From Flagellimonas onchidii (GTDB lineage Bacteria; Bacteroidota; Bacteroidia; Flavobacteriales; Flavobacteriaceae): a stretch of 43,623 nucleotides of DNA. The position numbers and the translations under genes were made by a program. The notes under the pieces are model-generated. The model saw only the letters and a list, made by a program, of their open reading frames with translations, did not search any database and was not told where the DNA came from. This document shows positions 28,501 to 38,123 of the stretch, in pieces. The stretch lies in the NCBI RefSeq assembly GCF_004804315.1, contig NZ_SRXX01000023.1:1-43623 (forward strand). Reading direction: 5' to 3'. Every line of letters begins with the position of its first letter. Position 1 is the stretch's first letter.

Positions 28501-28673
28501 ACAATTACCACATGTTGTTTTCCAAGGATTATGCACAGGTATTAGTAATGCGCAACAATAAAAAGATTACCAATACAGCGCTGCGAATCCGATTTAAATA
28601 CTTGCTGTGGGATGGAAATGATTATGCCGAGCAAGACACGGTATTGGTAGAAAATATAAACGTCAACTCATAA
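22581..28673 (+). CDS. Giant protein of 2030 residues, unknown
   Basis: Begins MPEVAITSRYYPS with no signal peptide or membrane helix, so it is made as a soluble cytoplasmic protein. It is rich in beta-prone and Gly-Asp segments over most of its length, with a region of repeated long strands at about 280-620 (GNTGLILEVDRLKVDLSEN). A central block (about 750-1060) is rich in Gly and aromatic residues, and a KFDKSMNPNP-type Ig-like start lies at about 1170. The C-terminal third has scattered Cys and no hydrolase motif. No known domain was identified with confidence. It is first in a long operon with fibre proteins and an amidase, 14 nt before the next giant gene, so a structural, scaffold or shell role is the leading guess. 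Confidence 0.8.
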   Translation: MPEVAITSRYYPSLSMVINAEELPDLLGFLKEGLAGLLDNIHYKDLQYSKSIYGDKAYYSLRIVSKNRMDLEIPGTGIFLSLNPDASDSTISSFPITVEYEWPILAYLRSFDVEGFSFSPEALYDLGLQVLKISESQVVANAINTFTTPADANTSLVQQFITDLGLSISEPTGFNPMPELLTAIEQDLGKSPTKAVFENYMLNVGDLDETKVKLNAFFEVLLPTEDVEAYLRNLMLPKFKATLALSAGIDFPRKILQPVDPVSLDVLPVLDEATGEPRAGFRFGEALFYVSSDEGVGYTLDIALTSTSPAMIGNTGLILEVDRLKVDLSENQNIIEADIDGRPQSFRGVYAQYAAITLPKQWFNDDSVVGGVTAKIAAYDLLIGTGGLSGTIALETQTFRNANGTITNYYTDYFAFEYPIQTTHRDVNGDLVITDIADHAALKIQLETEQASQLVFPISLTPVGGSTITYEKPLEYYNYLNTLYDSNDELNMPRLTKRIGQNGFEVWFTAFDITFKQGEVVDSNILGGLKIPRLKDANGNDAEIDIKGHLDSDGDFLLTASEQDGFAPIEIPEVLKLYIQGVELGKEDDDFFIGTTAELEFTNPVMNKLLCNDGGGDNVRIALPAMRIYSNGSFEIVGGSIPLPTNFGICLGPAKMSITNLNYTSHQQEHNGVLREYKCWGFDGALNLDPLGVDVRGDGIRYYYTVDDDVANGKPHHSYIRISTIEVDIIIPGNASPSTATAIINGYLSIPEPGVSSEYAGGISVKLPKLGISGSAEMRLQPKYPAFIVDANVEIPVPIPLASTGLGVFGFRGLFGYRYVAEKEAIGLTSGEDSWYDYYVYPERGINIDKFSGPEQTQDYKDPVSIGAGASIATYGNDSIISFRVFMLLSIPSLFFIEGKASILSKRLELDDTDEPPFFAFLAIGDDSVEAGLGADFKVPRSNGWILDLQAKVEAGFFFNNPSGWYVNFGTKQEPVSARLLTLFMAQAYLQLSARGIETGARGEFDFNKKFGPVRVRAYVYVEVGGYISFERPQLGAYLAAGGEASVDIKILSASVALDLIFGVEAAKPFLIYGKFRLCIKVRILFVKIKFCGPIELKWEKSRNVDRTPVPPIAAEKVLELAKGVHMLTGDSFDLVQLNTNITDPNYVPSANNNKFNNTVLPLDTYIDIKFDKSMNPNPVAGITGGVNNAPKNYVELIPPQKTVRGRELRQVKHEYSVEEIEIKAWSGSAWVDYNPYEALLPDAVDGGVTASNLKLGHWQKTGKEYNAVRILGDNPFSFTQLGEPGWYVPERLGITAASLFCQTTALEPECANWLKKSENASYELNTNNFYSVGRLSFKVIGLLSVEDFLENFRAKITTESNSFGYAKSIEFYNYMDMELRLPNPSKKVTLKLSTAGEGVTIKYYKSTIDDIKFEPEYELVSKQHLTSAQLQSEVIYENSTDSISRVIITPDFLNIDAIDALNEELQAFNDAAFGQAINGGGGVIELTDYLNVSEVEAKKQEIIDLLKTGCIQHVPGGVLSGGLGQMQIGSTFCIGARDIVLNNLNQYTNCTTKVHEVCWLSEVDYEFNQNIPSQAAIQEDYQLAEDAVKGVIAPIWRPDTKYYLHLKLKDTVDNDSNSTAGDYHYYYGFRTAGPIGHYHNATGVDYGDERDSGGKLLAPDKYPLTNLRKYIDYNRSYPNADGNLLSSKPLFYSNGEAKLQLFFVKPQSYHMFNTWPAFASGFPQLDSEMKIMIKDPVNDTLIPYPLPQGFDETAIPGGVETWDDDNQALMPNYLKHWNNLVSAQDTNFSCLLTGGEPIRPKSKMRTMVLTNLRPQKLYKALVYNVYQGSLQEVHNYSFQTSRYTNFTEQVNSYLLSDGNGNQKEAIFKMGLGLSTAQIDSAYSLINGTPDAAAQALEDRYMDYFDRVMEGVFGISPMEPAISTEFNAIVDQNTGDTIALLIRNPEPFNDPKIPENEIGETIKILNNANDDPDNNYHMLFSKDYAQVLVMRNNKKITNTALRIRFKYLLWDGNDYAEQDTVLVENINVNS

Positions 28674-28686
28674 AGAAAATAATAGA

Positions 28687-31600
28687 ATGGAAGATGAGTT
28701 TTTCTTAAAAGATTTTAGGGGTACGGTTGGTGACAACTCCTTAGCGGTTGTCCTTTTGAATAGGATTAACAATTTTTTGTATTGGAGAAGTGACAGTGGA
28801 AGTATTTTAAAAACAGATTTAAATGCAAATATTGTTTGGGAGGCTAAATTCGACTATACATCTGGTGGCTCTGGAGGCCCTAATATAGATTATGTCATTG
28901 AATCCCATACCACAAATCAGATTATTTTATCTGGCCGGTTTTATGATTCAGAGCATAAACTGTTCCTAGCAAAGATTACACAAGATGGGGTCTTGATGTG
29001 GGAAAAATATTATGATATAACGATAGGTTATCTTGGTGGTCCAGATGGGCTTATAGAGCCATATTCCAATAATCAATTTGTTGTACGAGCATATGAACAT
29101 ATTCTGATTATCGATGATGATGGGAATATTATTAAAAACAAGCGTAGAAAAATAACTGGGTCAACATACGATATAGTTAGAGGTATTGAAGTCTACAATG
29201 GACTTATTTATGTCCTTTACAATGATCCTAATTTAGGTAATATTGCCATTCTTGATGGGAATCTGAATGTTCTCCATACCTATAGATTTCATGCGATTTC
29301 AGGTTTTGAGCCGAGGAACATAAATGCGGAAATGCGTTTGGGCAGAATAAATGATAAGCTGATAATTGGTTTTAGGGACGTTTCACAAAATGTTGGGTTG
29401 ATCATATATGATACCAATGATGTCAATAGTAATGATGCAGGCCCTTTAATTGTAAAAAGGTTCAATAATGGTTATAGCTATGACAATACCGCTAACCAAT
29501 TGTACATTGCCAACAACAAAATATATTTAATTGGAGAGAAAAGCGAATCTCCGCCAAACCCTGGTGAGGCAATAATCTACCGGTTAAATGAAAATCTTGG
29601 TATAGAATGGATCAAAAAAACAGATGGTTTCAGTGAAGTAATCTGGTTCAATGCATTTCAAGATTTCCTTGTCACGACATTTAAAGATACATCTGGGGGT
29701 CTTAAGTATAGGGTCTTAAAAAGCCAAACAGATGGAACGTCCAGTTGTATTCCATTTACTTCTTTTAGCGATTCAATGGTTGATGAAGATGGTGGGTGGA
29801 CAGTATTCCCAGCGTATACACTTGAAGACCATATTGCAACTTCCCCTTTATTTTCCGCACAAGTCAGTTTGGTTACTTCAACGAAGATAAATCAGCTATG
29901 TCCGCAAACTTATGATGTAGCAACAAGTACCATTACTGCCTTACCCAATACTATTGATGCAGATGGGACATCAACCTCCTCGATCACAGTTCAGTTGAAG
30001 GATTTTTTGGGGGCAAATCTTTCTGAGGGAGGAGATACGGTGGTGATCAATACCAATGCGGGCTCAATTTCTACGGTCACGGATAATAACAATGGAACTT
30101 ATACGGCGAATCTTACTTCGTCCAATACGGCAGAAACAGCGACTTTATCATTTACCGTAGATGGGAAAGCAGCCACAAGCACCGTTCAAGTGGTTTTTGA
30201 AGCGGTAATTCCCAAGATTGTACAATCTCCGCACCTGTATCTCCAATCAGCAGGCTCAACCGGAAATGATGGTAGTGCAGCTGGAATTCATTTAAGATGG
30301 CTACTTAAAAAAGATTTGGCAAAACATTTACCTAAGGGTAACCTGGCCTCAACGACGGTCAACTATAACAAACCCGATGATTTTGTAAAGATATACCGCG
30401 CCCCTTATGTTGAATCCAATACAACTTTTGATTTGACCCAGTCTCCTTCCGTGATAGATGATCGCAATGCGATATGGGTTTATCTGGTAAATGGGATTAA
30501 AGTCTATCTATATTTCAGAAATAAAGGGCAATATAATACCATAAAGAGCACAATTAACCCTTTGACTCAACACACTCAATTCTTGGCGGCCTATGGAAAT
30601 GAAATTTTGGAATTGGAAAGTAAAAATGAACTCTTCTTTTCAGTATCTTTTAATGTGTCTGCTGGAGCGTCTCCTGTTGTTGAGACCGAACTATTATCCG
30701 TAGAGGAAAACAAATTTGCAGCAGAAAAGGGCATAACCAGTAGAAAAACATTTACAGGCACTACTGAACTTTCCAATACACGTATGGTCACGGAAAATGG
30801 GCGTAGTTTCCGTTTTAGGTTGACAGATTGTAGCATGAACAGTATTGCTTTGGAGTTTTATAGTGTTCTTACAGCAAACATTGAATACGGGGCCGGCTGG
30901 ACCAGTTTAGGGGATTTTTCACTATCTACAACTGATAGTGAAGTCTTCTCCCGTCTAGAACCATCTTCTGATTTGGTAAATGGGCAATGGCAACGCTACA
31001 ATGAAAATGCTTTTGTGAACGTACAAAACTACAAGGATAAATGGAATGTGGTGAACCCTGTAACACAGAGCAATATCAAGCAAACCGTACAGGATTATGT
31101 CAATTTAAGTGATGCAGCAGACAATCCAAGTGCTTTACAGAGTTATGGTTTTGGAGAAGATTTAAGTGGTGATGGAGTTACCGAAGCAGATAACTCTTTT
31201 GAACTTAGCAATCTTACACTATTACAACAGGCTTCTTTGGATTTTCATGTTGCCCGCATGCTGGGATTGGGATATTTGGATGTGGGCAGTGTTGTCCAAA
31301 ATAATGATTCATTTGTGTACATGGCGGAGTACGAAACCAAGGTTACATTGGAAAATGGGCAATTGGTGGCAGAAGACACTGAACATAGGTATATTACGAT
31401 TCCAACATCCAAAGCGGATGAACGTTTACCTCAATCAATTGACCTCAAAGAACCTGTTCCAGGCCTTTTTTCGAATAGCGGGGTTGGGGAATCACCAGCG
31501 TCCATTACCGATGACGACGGATATGCTCAAGATGGAAAATCGAGATATATTACTTTGTATGCCGAAGAACAGGATGATTTATCCATAGATAAAGGATTTT

Positions 31601-34600
31601 ATAGTCCCAATTCAGAATTCAATCTATCCGAAAATACCGTACCCGTTTTTGTTGGGATAGAATATAAGGGTATAGGGGAAACTAATTGGAGAAAACCCGA
31701 ATTGCCCAATACGGATGCATATCAAAACGTGGTCCCTTCAGGAGAGACCGCACATAACGAAACATTGCCTTTACCAATTCCGGACGAAGGAGTGCCGCTT
31801 TTTGTACACCGTGAAAAAGAATCAGGGGAGCATGTTTATGGCTCTTATGGTATCAATTGGTTTTCTAGAGCTGCATATAGTAATGTGCAATGGAATATTA
31901 CCACCTCAATAGTACCTAAACAAGCACTTGTTCCACCAAGTAACAGGAATGCGTTATTGATTGTAGAAGAATCTCCACTGGTACTTACATCAGCAAATGA
32001 ACAACAATTATTATCCAATATTTCCGGAGATGACAAAACGTTGGTTCGCCTAATTTTTGATTATAATACAAGTCAAGAATTGTTGAACTATGAGATAAAT
32101 CCGGAGAATATGGGTTCTGTCACAAATCCTTTGGATGTTAATGCCATTTTTCCAGATAGTCAGGAATTATACGCAGATGAAGTCGAGATTTATTTTAGAG
32201 ATAATTTGCCCCTGAATATTACTGGAAAAGCGATAAGTGTTACAGACCATCCATCCAATGAGATTTTATCCATAATAGTAATTGGGGATTATCAATTGGA
32301 CAGTACAGGAGAAACCATCACACCCGCGATGCCGAGTGGTAGCCTATCCAATTTTGTAGGAGGTGTATTTGTATTGGAAGAAACCGAATATATTATCCAT
32401 GAGGTAACAGATGACCCTAATGATGGAATAGTTTTTACTGTCTACAAGAAACAAATTTCGGATAAACTAAGAACGGTTGTGGAACCAGATGCCAACGAAC
32501 CATTACAGGCCCCCAAGATTTTTGGGGATGGAATGTTCATGGCTGTTGAAAACCTTCAGAACGCTTCAAGTTGGGGAACTCCCAACCCACATTCATTAAA
32601 AGTACAAATTGGAGATAATTGGAGTGTGCATAGGGAAGTTATCGAAAGAAGGGGGCCTGATGACATTATAGAAGAGTTTGTGGAAAAATCAAGGGGTATA
32701 TGGGACGATGCAGTTGTAGAGGAAGTTTCTCAAACGGTTGGTTTTGATGGAAGCAATCAACCCATTTTGGAACACAAAGGGCTATATAAAGCTACATTTT
32801 CATCTACCCAATTGGCTAACCATCCACAAAGTTCAGGTGCAAACCCTGTGCAATGGCATAAAGGAATCATACGGATACACACAACAGGTGATGTTAATGG
32901 AAACCGAAGAACCCTGGAAGTAGTTAAAACTGAAAATATAGGAACTGCAAACAATTTGGTAGTCTATTTCATAGACAATGGCTTTTCATCGGATCCCTCG
33001 TATGATTCAATACAAACAGGGAACATACAAGTCAACTATTATCCGGGATATCGTATTTATTTGTATGCCGATATTGGTTCGGGCCTCACGGAAAATACCG
33101 TATTGCCAGGTGAAGGAGAGGGAATAAAGTATACATGCTTTGGTTTTAGGACTTTAGGAAATTCTGGAACCCAATTTTCAAAAATATCGGTACCAACGGT
33201 AATGTTCGCACAAGAGGTGATTGAACCATTGCAGCCTGAACTTCCAATCGGACCATTGTATGCCACTAGACCTGATGGTTTTGGAAAGGCCTCATATACA
33301 CTCACAACCCAATTCTTGCAAAGACCACATGGGATATTGTATTACCGAGCGGATGATGATGCCATCCTAAACATATTGTACAAACCTGAGACAGTGGCAC
33401 AGGTAAAGCAGGAAATTCAGGATTCTGATTCATCATTTTTGGCAAACAGATGGCAAAATTTACTTGGATTTGATTACGATTACCCATCAAATTCATATCA
33501 GACAGATGGACAGTTTGCCATTTATCCAGAAAATGTGGAGGGCTATAGACTGCCAAACCCAGATAATAACTCATTGTTTGATATTGCTGGAGGCGAAACT
33601 CCTGGAAGTATTGACCCAGGGACTATGGTAGATCGCATTAAGGTTGCTATACAAAATATTTTTGTCCCATTGACCGAGATTCCTTTGTTGTACGATTATA
33701 TCAATGATTCAAGTTATAGACCTATCCCCAAAAAACAGGTGGTAAGGGATGGGAATGGAGCTTTACTTTCACCAGAGTCTCCTGATTTTGACATAGCCCC
33801 AATGGCGAAAACTTTAGCAGTCAACCAAGTGCAGTTTACTGATTTTGGATTGGATGGCACATCCAACAATCTTTATTTCTATGCTGTGAAAGAATTGGGC
33901 AACAAAATGCAAATGGGAGATTTTAGTCCTGTTCTAGGTCCTGTTAAATTGATAAATACCAATCCGCCAATTGCACCATCAATAAAAAAGGTTGTTCCCA
34001 TTTTGGAAAATAAACTTTTGGGAATTATACCTGAAATGAGGATAGAGATAAATGCGTATCCCAATATAGAAAGCATTAAAAAGATTGCATTATATAGAAC
34101 CCTTAAAGCCGCGGATGCATTGTCGGTTAGGAGTATGGTCAAGGTCAAAGAGCTCGACTTGCAAATATCAGATCAGGTAAGCAACGACATTTGGGAAATA
34201 TCGGACAGTTTTGAAGACCTTTCTGAAGTGCCCTATGGAGACCCCATCTATTATAGAGCCTTAGCATATAGGGAAATTGAGTATGCGGACAAGGATAATC
34301 CAAATGTTGTTATCACCGATTTTGTTCCTTCAGAAACATCAAAACTCATCGTGTCCGCAATCGTGGAGAATACAAACCCTTTGGCTCCGCAAATCACCTT
34401 TATGGGGGACGTGGTCAATGGGGGATTGGAATTGGGCAATATTGTGCTAAGTTGGGAAAAGACCATATATAAAGGGAAGTATCATCTATACAAATTAAAT
34501 AATGAAGGAAATTGGTTGAAGATTTTTGAAGTTCAGTCCAATGACCAAAATATCAGCGTTCCTCTTGAGACTACTGATTTGGGAACCAATATTCTGCCCA

Positions 34601-34710
34601 TAAAGAATTCAGATAATCAGGAGATATATCATCATTTTAAAATAGTAGTGGAAAATACCGCGGGATTGATTAGTCAAGAAGATAAAGTGCTGACCATGCC
34701 ATTGGCATAA
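28687..34710 (+). CDS. Giant protein of 2007 residues with Ig-like domain
   Basis: Also without a signal peptide. Residues 1-400 look like beta-propeller blades (repeats such as ILKTDLNANIVWEAKF, FLAKITQDGVLMWEKYY, IYRLNENLGIEWIKK). About 415-515 matches a bacterial Big_1/invasin Ig domain (TSTITALPNTIDADGTSTSS, then NNNGTYTANLTSS). The remaining 1500 residues have no recognised fold, except fibronectin-like segments at the C-terminus (about 1755-2007). The gene ends 46 nt before the first fibre gene. It probably forms an assembly with the 2030-residue protein. Binding to cells or sugars is possible from the Ig and propeller parts but is not shown. Confidence 0.8.
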   Translation: MEDEFFLKDFRGTVGDNSLAVVLLNRINNFLYWRSDSGSILKTDLNANIVWEAKFDYTSGGSGGPNIDYVIESHTTNQIILSGRFYDSEHKLFLAKITQDGVLMWEKYYDITIGYLGGPDGLIEPYSNNQFVVRAYEHILIIDDDGNIIKNKRRKITGSTYDIVRGIEVYNGLIYVLYNDPNLGNIAILDGNLNVLHTYRFHAISGFEPRNINAEMRLGRINDKLIIGFRDVSQNVGLIIYDTNDVNSNDAGPLIVKRFNNGYSYDNTANQLYIANNKIYLIGEKSESPPNPGEAIIYRLNENLGIEWIKKTDGFSEVIWFNAFQDFLVTTFKDTSGGLKYRVLKSQTDGTSSCIPFTSFSDSMVDEDGGWTVFPAYTLEDHIATSPLFSAQVSLVTSTKINQLCPQTYDVATSTITALPNTIDADGTSTSSITVQLKDFLGANLSEGGDTVVINTNAGSISTVTDNNNGTYTANLTSSNTAETATLSFTVDGKAATSTVQVVFEAVIPKIVQSPHLYLQSAGSTGNDGSAAGIHLRWLLKKDLAKHLPKGNLASTTVNYNKPDDFVKIYRAPYVESNTTFDLTQSPSVIDDRNAIWVYLVNGIKVYLYFRNKGQYNTIKSTINPLTQHTQFLAAYGNEILELESKNELFFSVSFNVSAGASPVVETELLSVEENKFAAEKGITSRKTFTGTTELSNTRMVTENGRSFRFRLTDCSMNSIALEFYSVLTANIEYGAGWTSLGDFSLSTTDSEVFSRLEPSSDLVNGQWQRYNENAFVNVQNYKDKWNVVNPVTQSNIKQTVQDYVNLSDAADNPSALQSYGFGEDLSGDGVTEADNSFELSNLTLLQQASLDFHVARMLGLGYLDVGSVVQNNDSFVYMAEYETKVTLENGQLVAEDTEHRYITIPTSKADERLPQSIDLKEPVPGLFSNSGVGESPASITDDDGYAQDGKSRYITLYAEEQDDLSIDKGFYSPNSEFNLSENTVPVFVGIEYKGIGETNWRKPELPNTDAYQNVVPSGETAHNETLPLPIPDEGVPLFVHREKESGEHVYGSYGINWFSRAAYSNVQWNITTSIVPKQALVPPSNRNALLIVEESPLVLTSANEQQLLSNISGDDKTLVRLIFDYNTSQELLNYEINPENMGSVTNPLDVNAIFPDSQELYADEVEIYFRDNLPLNITGKAISVTDHPSNEILSIIVIGDYQLDSTGETITPAMPSGSLSNFVGGVFVLEETEYIIHEVTDDPNDGIVFTVYKKQISDKLRTVVEPDANEPLQAPKIFGDGMFMAVENLQNASSWGTPNPHSLKVQIGDNWSVHREVIERRGPDDIIEEFVEKSRGIWDDAVVEEVSQTVGFDGSNQPILEHKGLYKATFSSTQLANHPQSSGANPVQWHKGIIRIHTTGDVNGNRRTLEVVKTENIGTANNLVVYFIDNGFSSDPSYDSIQTGNIQVNYYPGYRIYLYADIGSGLTENTVLPGEGEGIKYTCFGFRTLGNSGTQFSKISVPTVMFAQEVIEPLQPELPIGPLYATRPDGFGKASYTLTTQFLQRPHGILYYRADDDAILNILYKPETVAQVKQEIQDSDSSFLANRWQNLLGFDYDYPSNSYQTDGQFAIYPENVEGYRLPNPDNNSLFDIAGGETPGSIDPGTMVDRIKVAIQNIFVPLTEIPLLYDYINDSSYRPIPKKQVVRDGNGALLSPESPDFDIAPMAKTLAVNQVQFTDFGLDGTSNNLYFYAVKELGNKMQMGDFSPVLGPVKLINTNPPIAPSIKKVVPILENKLLGIIPEMRIEINAYPNIESIKKIALYRTLKAADALSVRSMVKVKELDLQISDQVSNDIWEISDSFEDLSEVPYGDPIYYRALAYREIEYADKDNPNVVITDFVPSETSKLIVSAIVENTNPLAPQITFMGDVVNGGLELGNIVLSWEKTIYKGKYHLYKLNNEGNWLKIFEVQSNDQNISVPLETTDLGTNILPIKNSDNQEIYHHFKIVVENTAGLISQEDKVLTMPLA

Positions 34711-34756
34711 TAGAACTGTTGAGGTATTCCATTTTGAAACATAATTAAAGTATATC

Positions 34757-36271
34757 ATGAAAAGAAATAACACGACATTAAAAACCTATTTTGAGACGGG
34801 AGATTACCCAACAGAGGTACAATTTTCCGATTTGATTGATAGCTTTCTCAACATCGAGGAAGAGGATGCGGTAACCGGAATAACCGACAATGGGAACGGG
34901 ACCTATACGTTTCAATTGCTGTCTGGAGGAACTCAGGTTCTGGATGTCAAAAGTCTCCCGGATTCAATTCCCATTGCCACCATTGTTGGTTTACAGGCAT
35001 TATTGGATGGGAAGGTCAGCAAATCTGGAGATACGATCAACGGTAATCTTACAGTAAGTTCAGGCACTTCTGGAGATGCTGTCCTAACAGTTCAGGCAGA
35101 TACTGATAATAACAATGAAGGGGATCATCCTAGTATTAGACTCAAACAAGATGGAGATTTATTAGATTGGAGGATAGGTATTGGATCAAATGATACAGAT
35201 ACTGGTGGTGCCAGTAATGAATTGGTTTTTGCTAAAATGGCAGGATCGGCATCTGGTATTTTCTTTTCACCAGACGCAGGTGCAACCACACACAAGATGT
35301 ATCATGCCGGTAACGATGGCGCAGGTTCTGGTCTTGATGCTGACACCTTGGATGGGATACAAGGCTCAAACTTTTTGAGAAGTGATACCGACGATACCAT
35401 GAGCGGTGTGCTTACTGTAGGTAGTAGGATAAAGACCAATAGGATAGATACAAATTCAGGCCAACAACTGGTTTTAAATGCAGGGGAATCCGCTGGTCAG
35501 GCTACTGGACAAACAGGGGAATATGTTTATGTAAATGCTGAGGAAGGTTTACAAATAAATTGCTCTCCCGATAATTGGTCTTCTGGTTGGGGAGGTAGAG
35601 TCACTCATAATTTTGGAAGAACTCTCAGCACTATTAATTCGGACTTAACGGTTAATGGGGCGTTTCGCCCTAATGGAGGTGTGTTGACAAATTCCACTTC
35701 CGAGAATTTTATAAGGCAATTGGCTAACTCAGGTTATTTGGTAGGTAGTCACAATACATCATCTTCGGGAACACATACAAACCCAATATTTACTATTGGG
35801 ACTAGTTATTTGCCAAATCGAGCTACTCTTGGAAATATGTACGGGATTGGCTACTCCAACTCTGGAGCGTCCTTTCTTAATTCAACCGACTTAGGAACTA
35901 ATCCAGGTGGATGGGGTATGTATGTAGCAGCTGATGGTAACGCCCGGATTTTTCTAAATGCATCGCATGGCCATATATACGCAAGAGGGAATATGTATGC
36001 CGACAATTTTATATTGTCATCAGATCAAAGGAAAAAGACCAAAATAGAAGACCTTAATCAGCCAAGGATTTGTACTAAATGGAAAACCTTTGAAATGAAA
36101 GCTGCTCCTGGAGAATTAAGATACGGGGTCATTGCTCAAGATCTCCAAGATAATCATCCAGAATTTGTTTATGATGATGAAGATGGAAACCTGTCGGTGA
36201 GATATATTGATTTGCTGGTGGCAAAAGTCGCAGAGTTGGAAAGTAGGCTCGCAAACGTAGAAAACAAATAG
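34757..36271 (+). CDS. Tail-fibre-like protein with S74 chaperone domain
   Basis: 504 residues. The N-terminal ~95 residues (NNTTLKTYFETGDYPTEVQF onwards) are almost the same as in the next gene and probably anchor the fibre. The middle is beta-rich fibre (AGNDGAGSGLDADTLDGIQG, a common fibre motif). The C-terminal ~90 residues are an intramolecular chaperone of the peptidase S74 kind, with S422-D-Q-R-K-K427 retaining the Ser and Lys used for self-cleavage, followed by YGVIAQDLQDNHPEFV. It should trimerise and release its chaperone. It is probably the receptor-binding part of the assembly. Confidence 0.88.
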   Translation: MKRNNTTLKTYFETGDYPTEVQFSDLIDSFLNIEEEDAVTGITDNGNGTYTFQLLSGGTQVLDVKSLPDSIPIATIVGLQALLDGKVSKSGDTINGNLTVSSGTSGDAVLTVQADTDNNNEGDHPSIRLKQDGDLLDWRIGIGSNDTDTGGASNELVFAKMAGSASGIFFSPDAGATTHKMYHAGNDGAGSGLDADTLDGIQGSNFLRSDTDDTMSGVLTVGSRIKTNRIDTNSGQQLVLNAGESAGQATGQTGEYVYVNAEEGLQINCSPDNWSSGWGGRVTHNFGRTLSTINSDLTVNGAFRPNGGVLTNSTSENFIRQLANSGYLVGSHNTSSSGTHTNPIFTIGTSYLPNRATLGNMYGIGYSNSGASFLNSTDLGTNPGGWGMYVAADGNARIFLNASHGHIYARGNMYADNFILSSDQRKKTKIEDLNQPRICTKWKTFEMKAAPGELRYGVIAQDLQDNHPEFVYDDEDGNLSVRYIDLLVAKVAELESRLANVENK

Positions 36272-36299
36272 TTTCTGAATAACGATTAGACTTCAACAT

Positions 36300-38123
36300 A
36301 TGAAAAGAGACAATACGACATTAAAGACCTATTTTGAGACAGGAGATTATCCAACAGAGGTGCAATTTTCCGATTTGATCGATAGCTTTTTGAACATCGA
36401 GGAAGAGGATGCGGTAACCGGAATAACTAATAATGGGGATGGGACTTATACCTTTCAATTGTTATCTGGCGGAACCGAGGTTTTGGATGTTAAGAGTTTG
36501 CCCGATTCAATTCCAATCGCAACAGTTGTTGGTTTGCAGGCTTTATTGGATGGTAAGGTCAGCAAATCTGGAGATACCATGCAGGGAGATTTGGAACTTC
36601 CTAATTTGACCTTTAGTGATTCAACGACAACATTTATTAAGCCGAACACCAACAATAACAATATATTGTTAATTGGGGGTAATGGAGCTGGAGACAAAGA
36701 CTGGAAAAGTATCCATATGTACTCTAATGGAGTGTTTAGGATAAATGATAATGATATTTGGCATGAGGGAAATGATAACGACTTGTTTCCGTTGTCAGCG
36801 TCTGAGCTTCCTGGGGGTCAAGACTTGAACACATATCAAACGGCTGGATTTTATTACCAAAGTGCAAATGCAGATGCGGCAAGTGGGAGTAATTATCCTG
36901 AAGCAAAAGCGGGCTCATTGGTGGTACAGAAATCTGCTGGAGTAACACAGCAATACTACACATACAACGATGGTAGTCCAGAGGTGTTTTTTAGGGGTTA
37001 TTATAATGGTGCTTGGAGTAGTTGGATTCGACTTGCAAGAACAAATGATTGGCTAGACCAATTTCTGGATGCATCAGATGGGAGTAATCGATGGAGTTTT
37101 CATGGTCGGGATGTAAGAAGTAATGGAAAAAGGGCTTTTGTGGGTTTTTCTTCAAGTGACGGAAATTATTTGGCAATCAACTACGGAGGTGATTTTGCTA
37201 ATGGGACTCGTGTTTTTGGATCTTTTCTTCGAGCTAATGAATTTAGGTTAGAGGATACATCAATTAGGATTTATTCTGAATCCGGAACCTCAAATATTGC
37301 AGATACTTTTTCAGATACCACAACATACAAAAGGTATATAAACTTCTCTGCAGGACCTTCATCAAATGATCCGGGTTATATTATGCATGAAACATCAAAC
37401 TCAGAAACAAATGAAGGAGTCTTGCATTTATGTCCTTCAGATGATAATGGCTTTGGAGATTATGTTTCAATCCACGGAACCAATGATCCAGATATACTGA
37501 GATTACATACAGATGGAACCATTGAAGGAGTTAACGATATTCATGGAAGGGTAATCAATGGTGTCCATTCCAACCTGTATAGGTTTGCAGGGATATTTTT
37601 TACTTGGGATGCAGACAACTATGGAACTAATACTCATCATTCGATACGAAGTACTTATGGCGATACTTACGGTGACGACATAACAATAAACTCATATCAT
37701 CATTTACGCATTAATATTGATTCCAATAACAACAATTCTGATGCAAAGTTTCAGATTGGTCATAATACTACGGGAACGGGTAATGTGATTTTTACAGTAA
37801 ATGAGAATGGTACAGTAGTAGGATCTAGCACCATAACCGCTTCTAATTTTATCCTTTCCTCCGACGAACGTTTGAAAAGTAACGTTCAAGATGTTGAACC
37901 AGCTAGAATTAATGCAAAATGGAAGACTTTTCTCCTAAAAGACGAAAAGGAAAAAAGATATGGTGTTATTGCTCAAGAATTGGAAAAAGAGCATCCAGAG
38001 TTTGTGAGAACAAATGATGAGGGTTATAAATCTGTTGCTTATGTGGATTTATTGGTCGCAAAAAATGCTGAATTGGAAGCGAGGGTTGAAAAATTGGAAA
38101 AACTAATAGAAAAATTGATATAA
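36300..38123 (+). CDS. Second tail-fibre-like protein with S74 chaperone domain
   Basis: 607 residues, 28 nt after the first fibre. Its first ~95 residues are nearly identical to the first fibre and its C-terminus has the same chaperone domain (S521-D-E-R-L-K526, then YGVIAQELEKEHPEFV and a coiled-coil end VEKLEKLIEKLI). The middle (~100-510) is unrelated and is likely the part that decides what it binds. Its stop overlaps the next start (ATAATG), showing translational coupling. A pair of fibres with a common base and different heads suggests host-range diversification. Confidence 0.88.
   Translation: MKRDNTTLKTYFETGDYPTEVQFSDLIDSFLNIEEEDAVTGITNNGDGTYTFQLLSGGTEVLDVKSLPDSIPIATVVGLQALLDGKVSKSGDTMQGDLELPNLTFSDSTTTFIKPNTNNNNILLIGGNGAGDKDWKSIHMYSNGVFRINDNDIWHEGNDNDLFPLSASELPGGQDLNTYQTAGFYYQSANADAASGSNYPEAKAGSLVVQKSAGVTQQYYTYNDGSPEVFFRGYYNGAWSSWIRLARTNDWLDQFLDASDGSNRWSFHGRDVRSNGKRAFVGFSSSDGNYLAINYGGDFANGTRVFGSFLRANEFRLEDTSIRIYSESGTSNIADTFSDTTTYKRYINFSAGPSSNDPGYIMHETSNSETNEGVLHLCPSDDNGFGDYVSIHGTNDPDILRLHTDGTIEGVNDIHGRVINGVHSNLYRFAGIFFTWDADNYGTNTHHSIRSTYGDTYGDDITINSYHHLRINIDSNNNNSDAKFQIGHNTTGTGNVIFTVNENGTVVGSSTITASNFILSSDERLKSNVQDVEPARINAKWKTFLLKDEKEKRYGVIAQELEKEHPEFVRTNDEGYKSVAYVDLLVAKNAELEARVEKLEKLIEKLI

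Noticed and set aside
22581..34710. Type IX-secreted giant adhesins
   Set aside because: There is no signal peptide and no C-terminal sorting domain in either protein.
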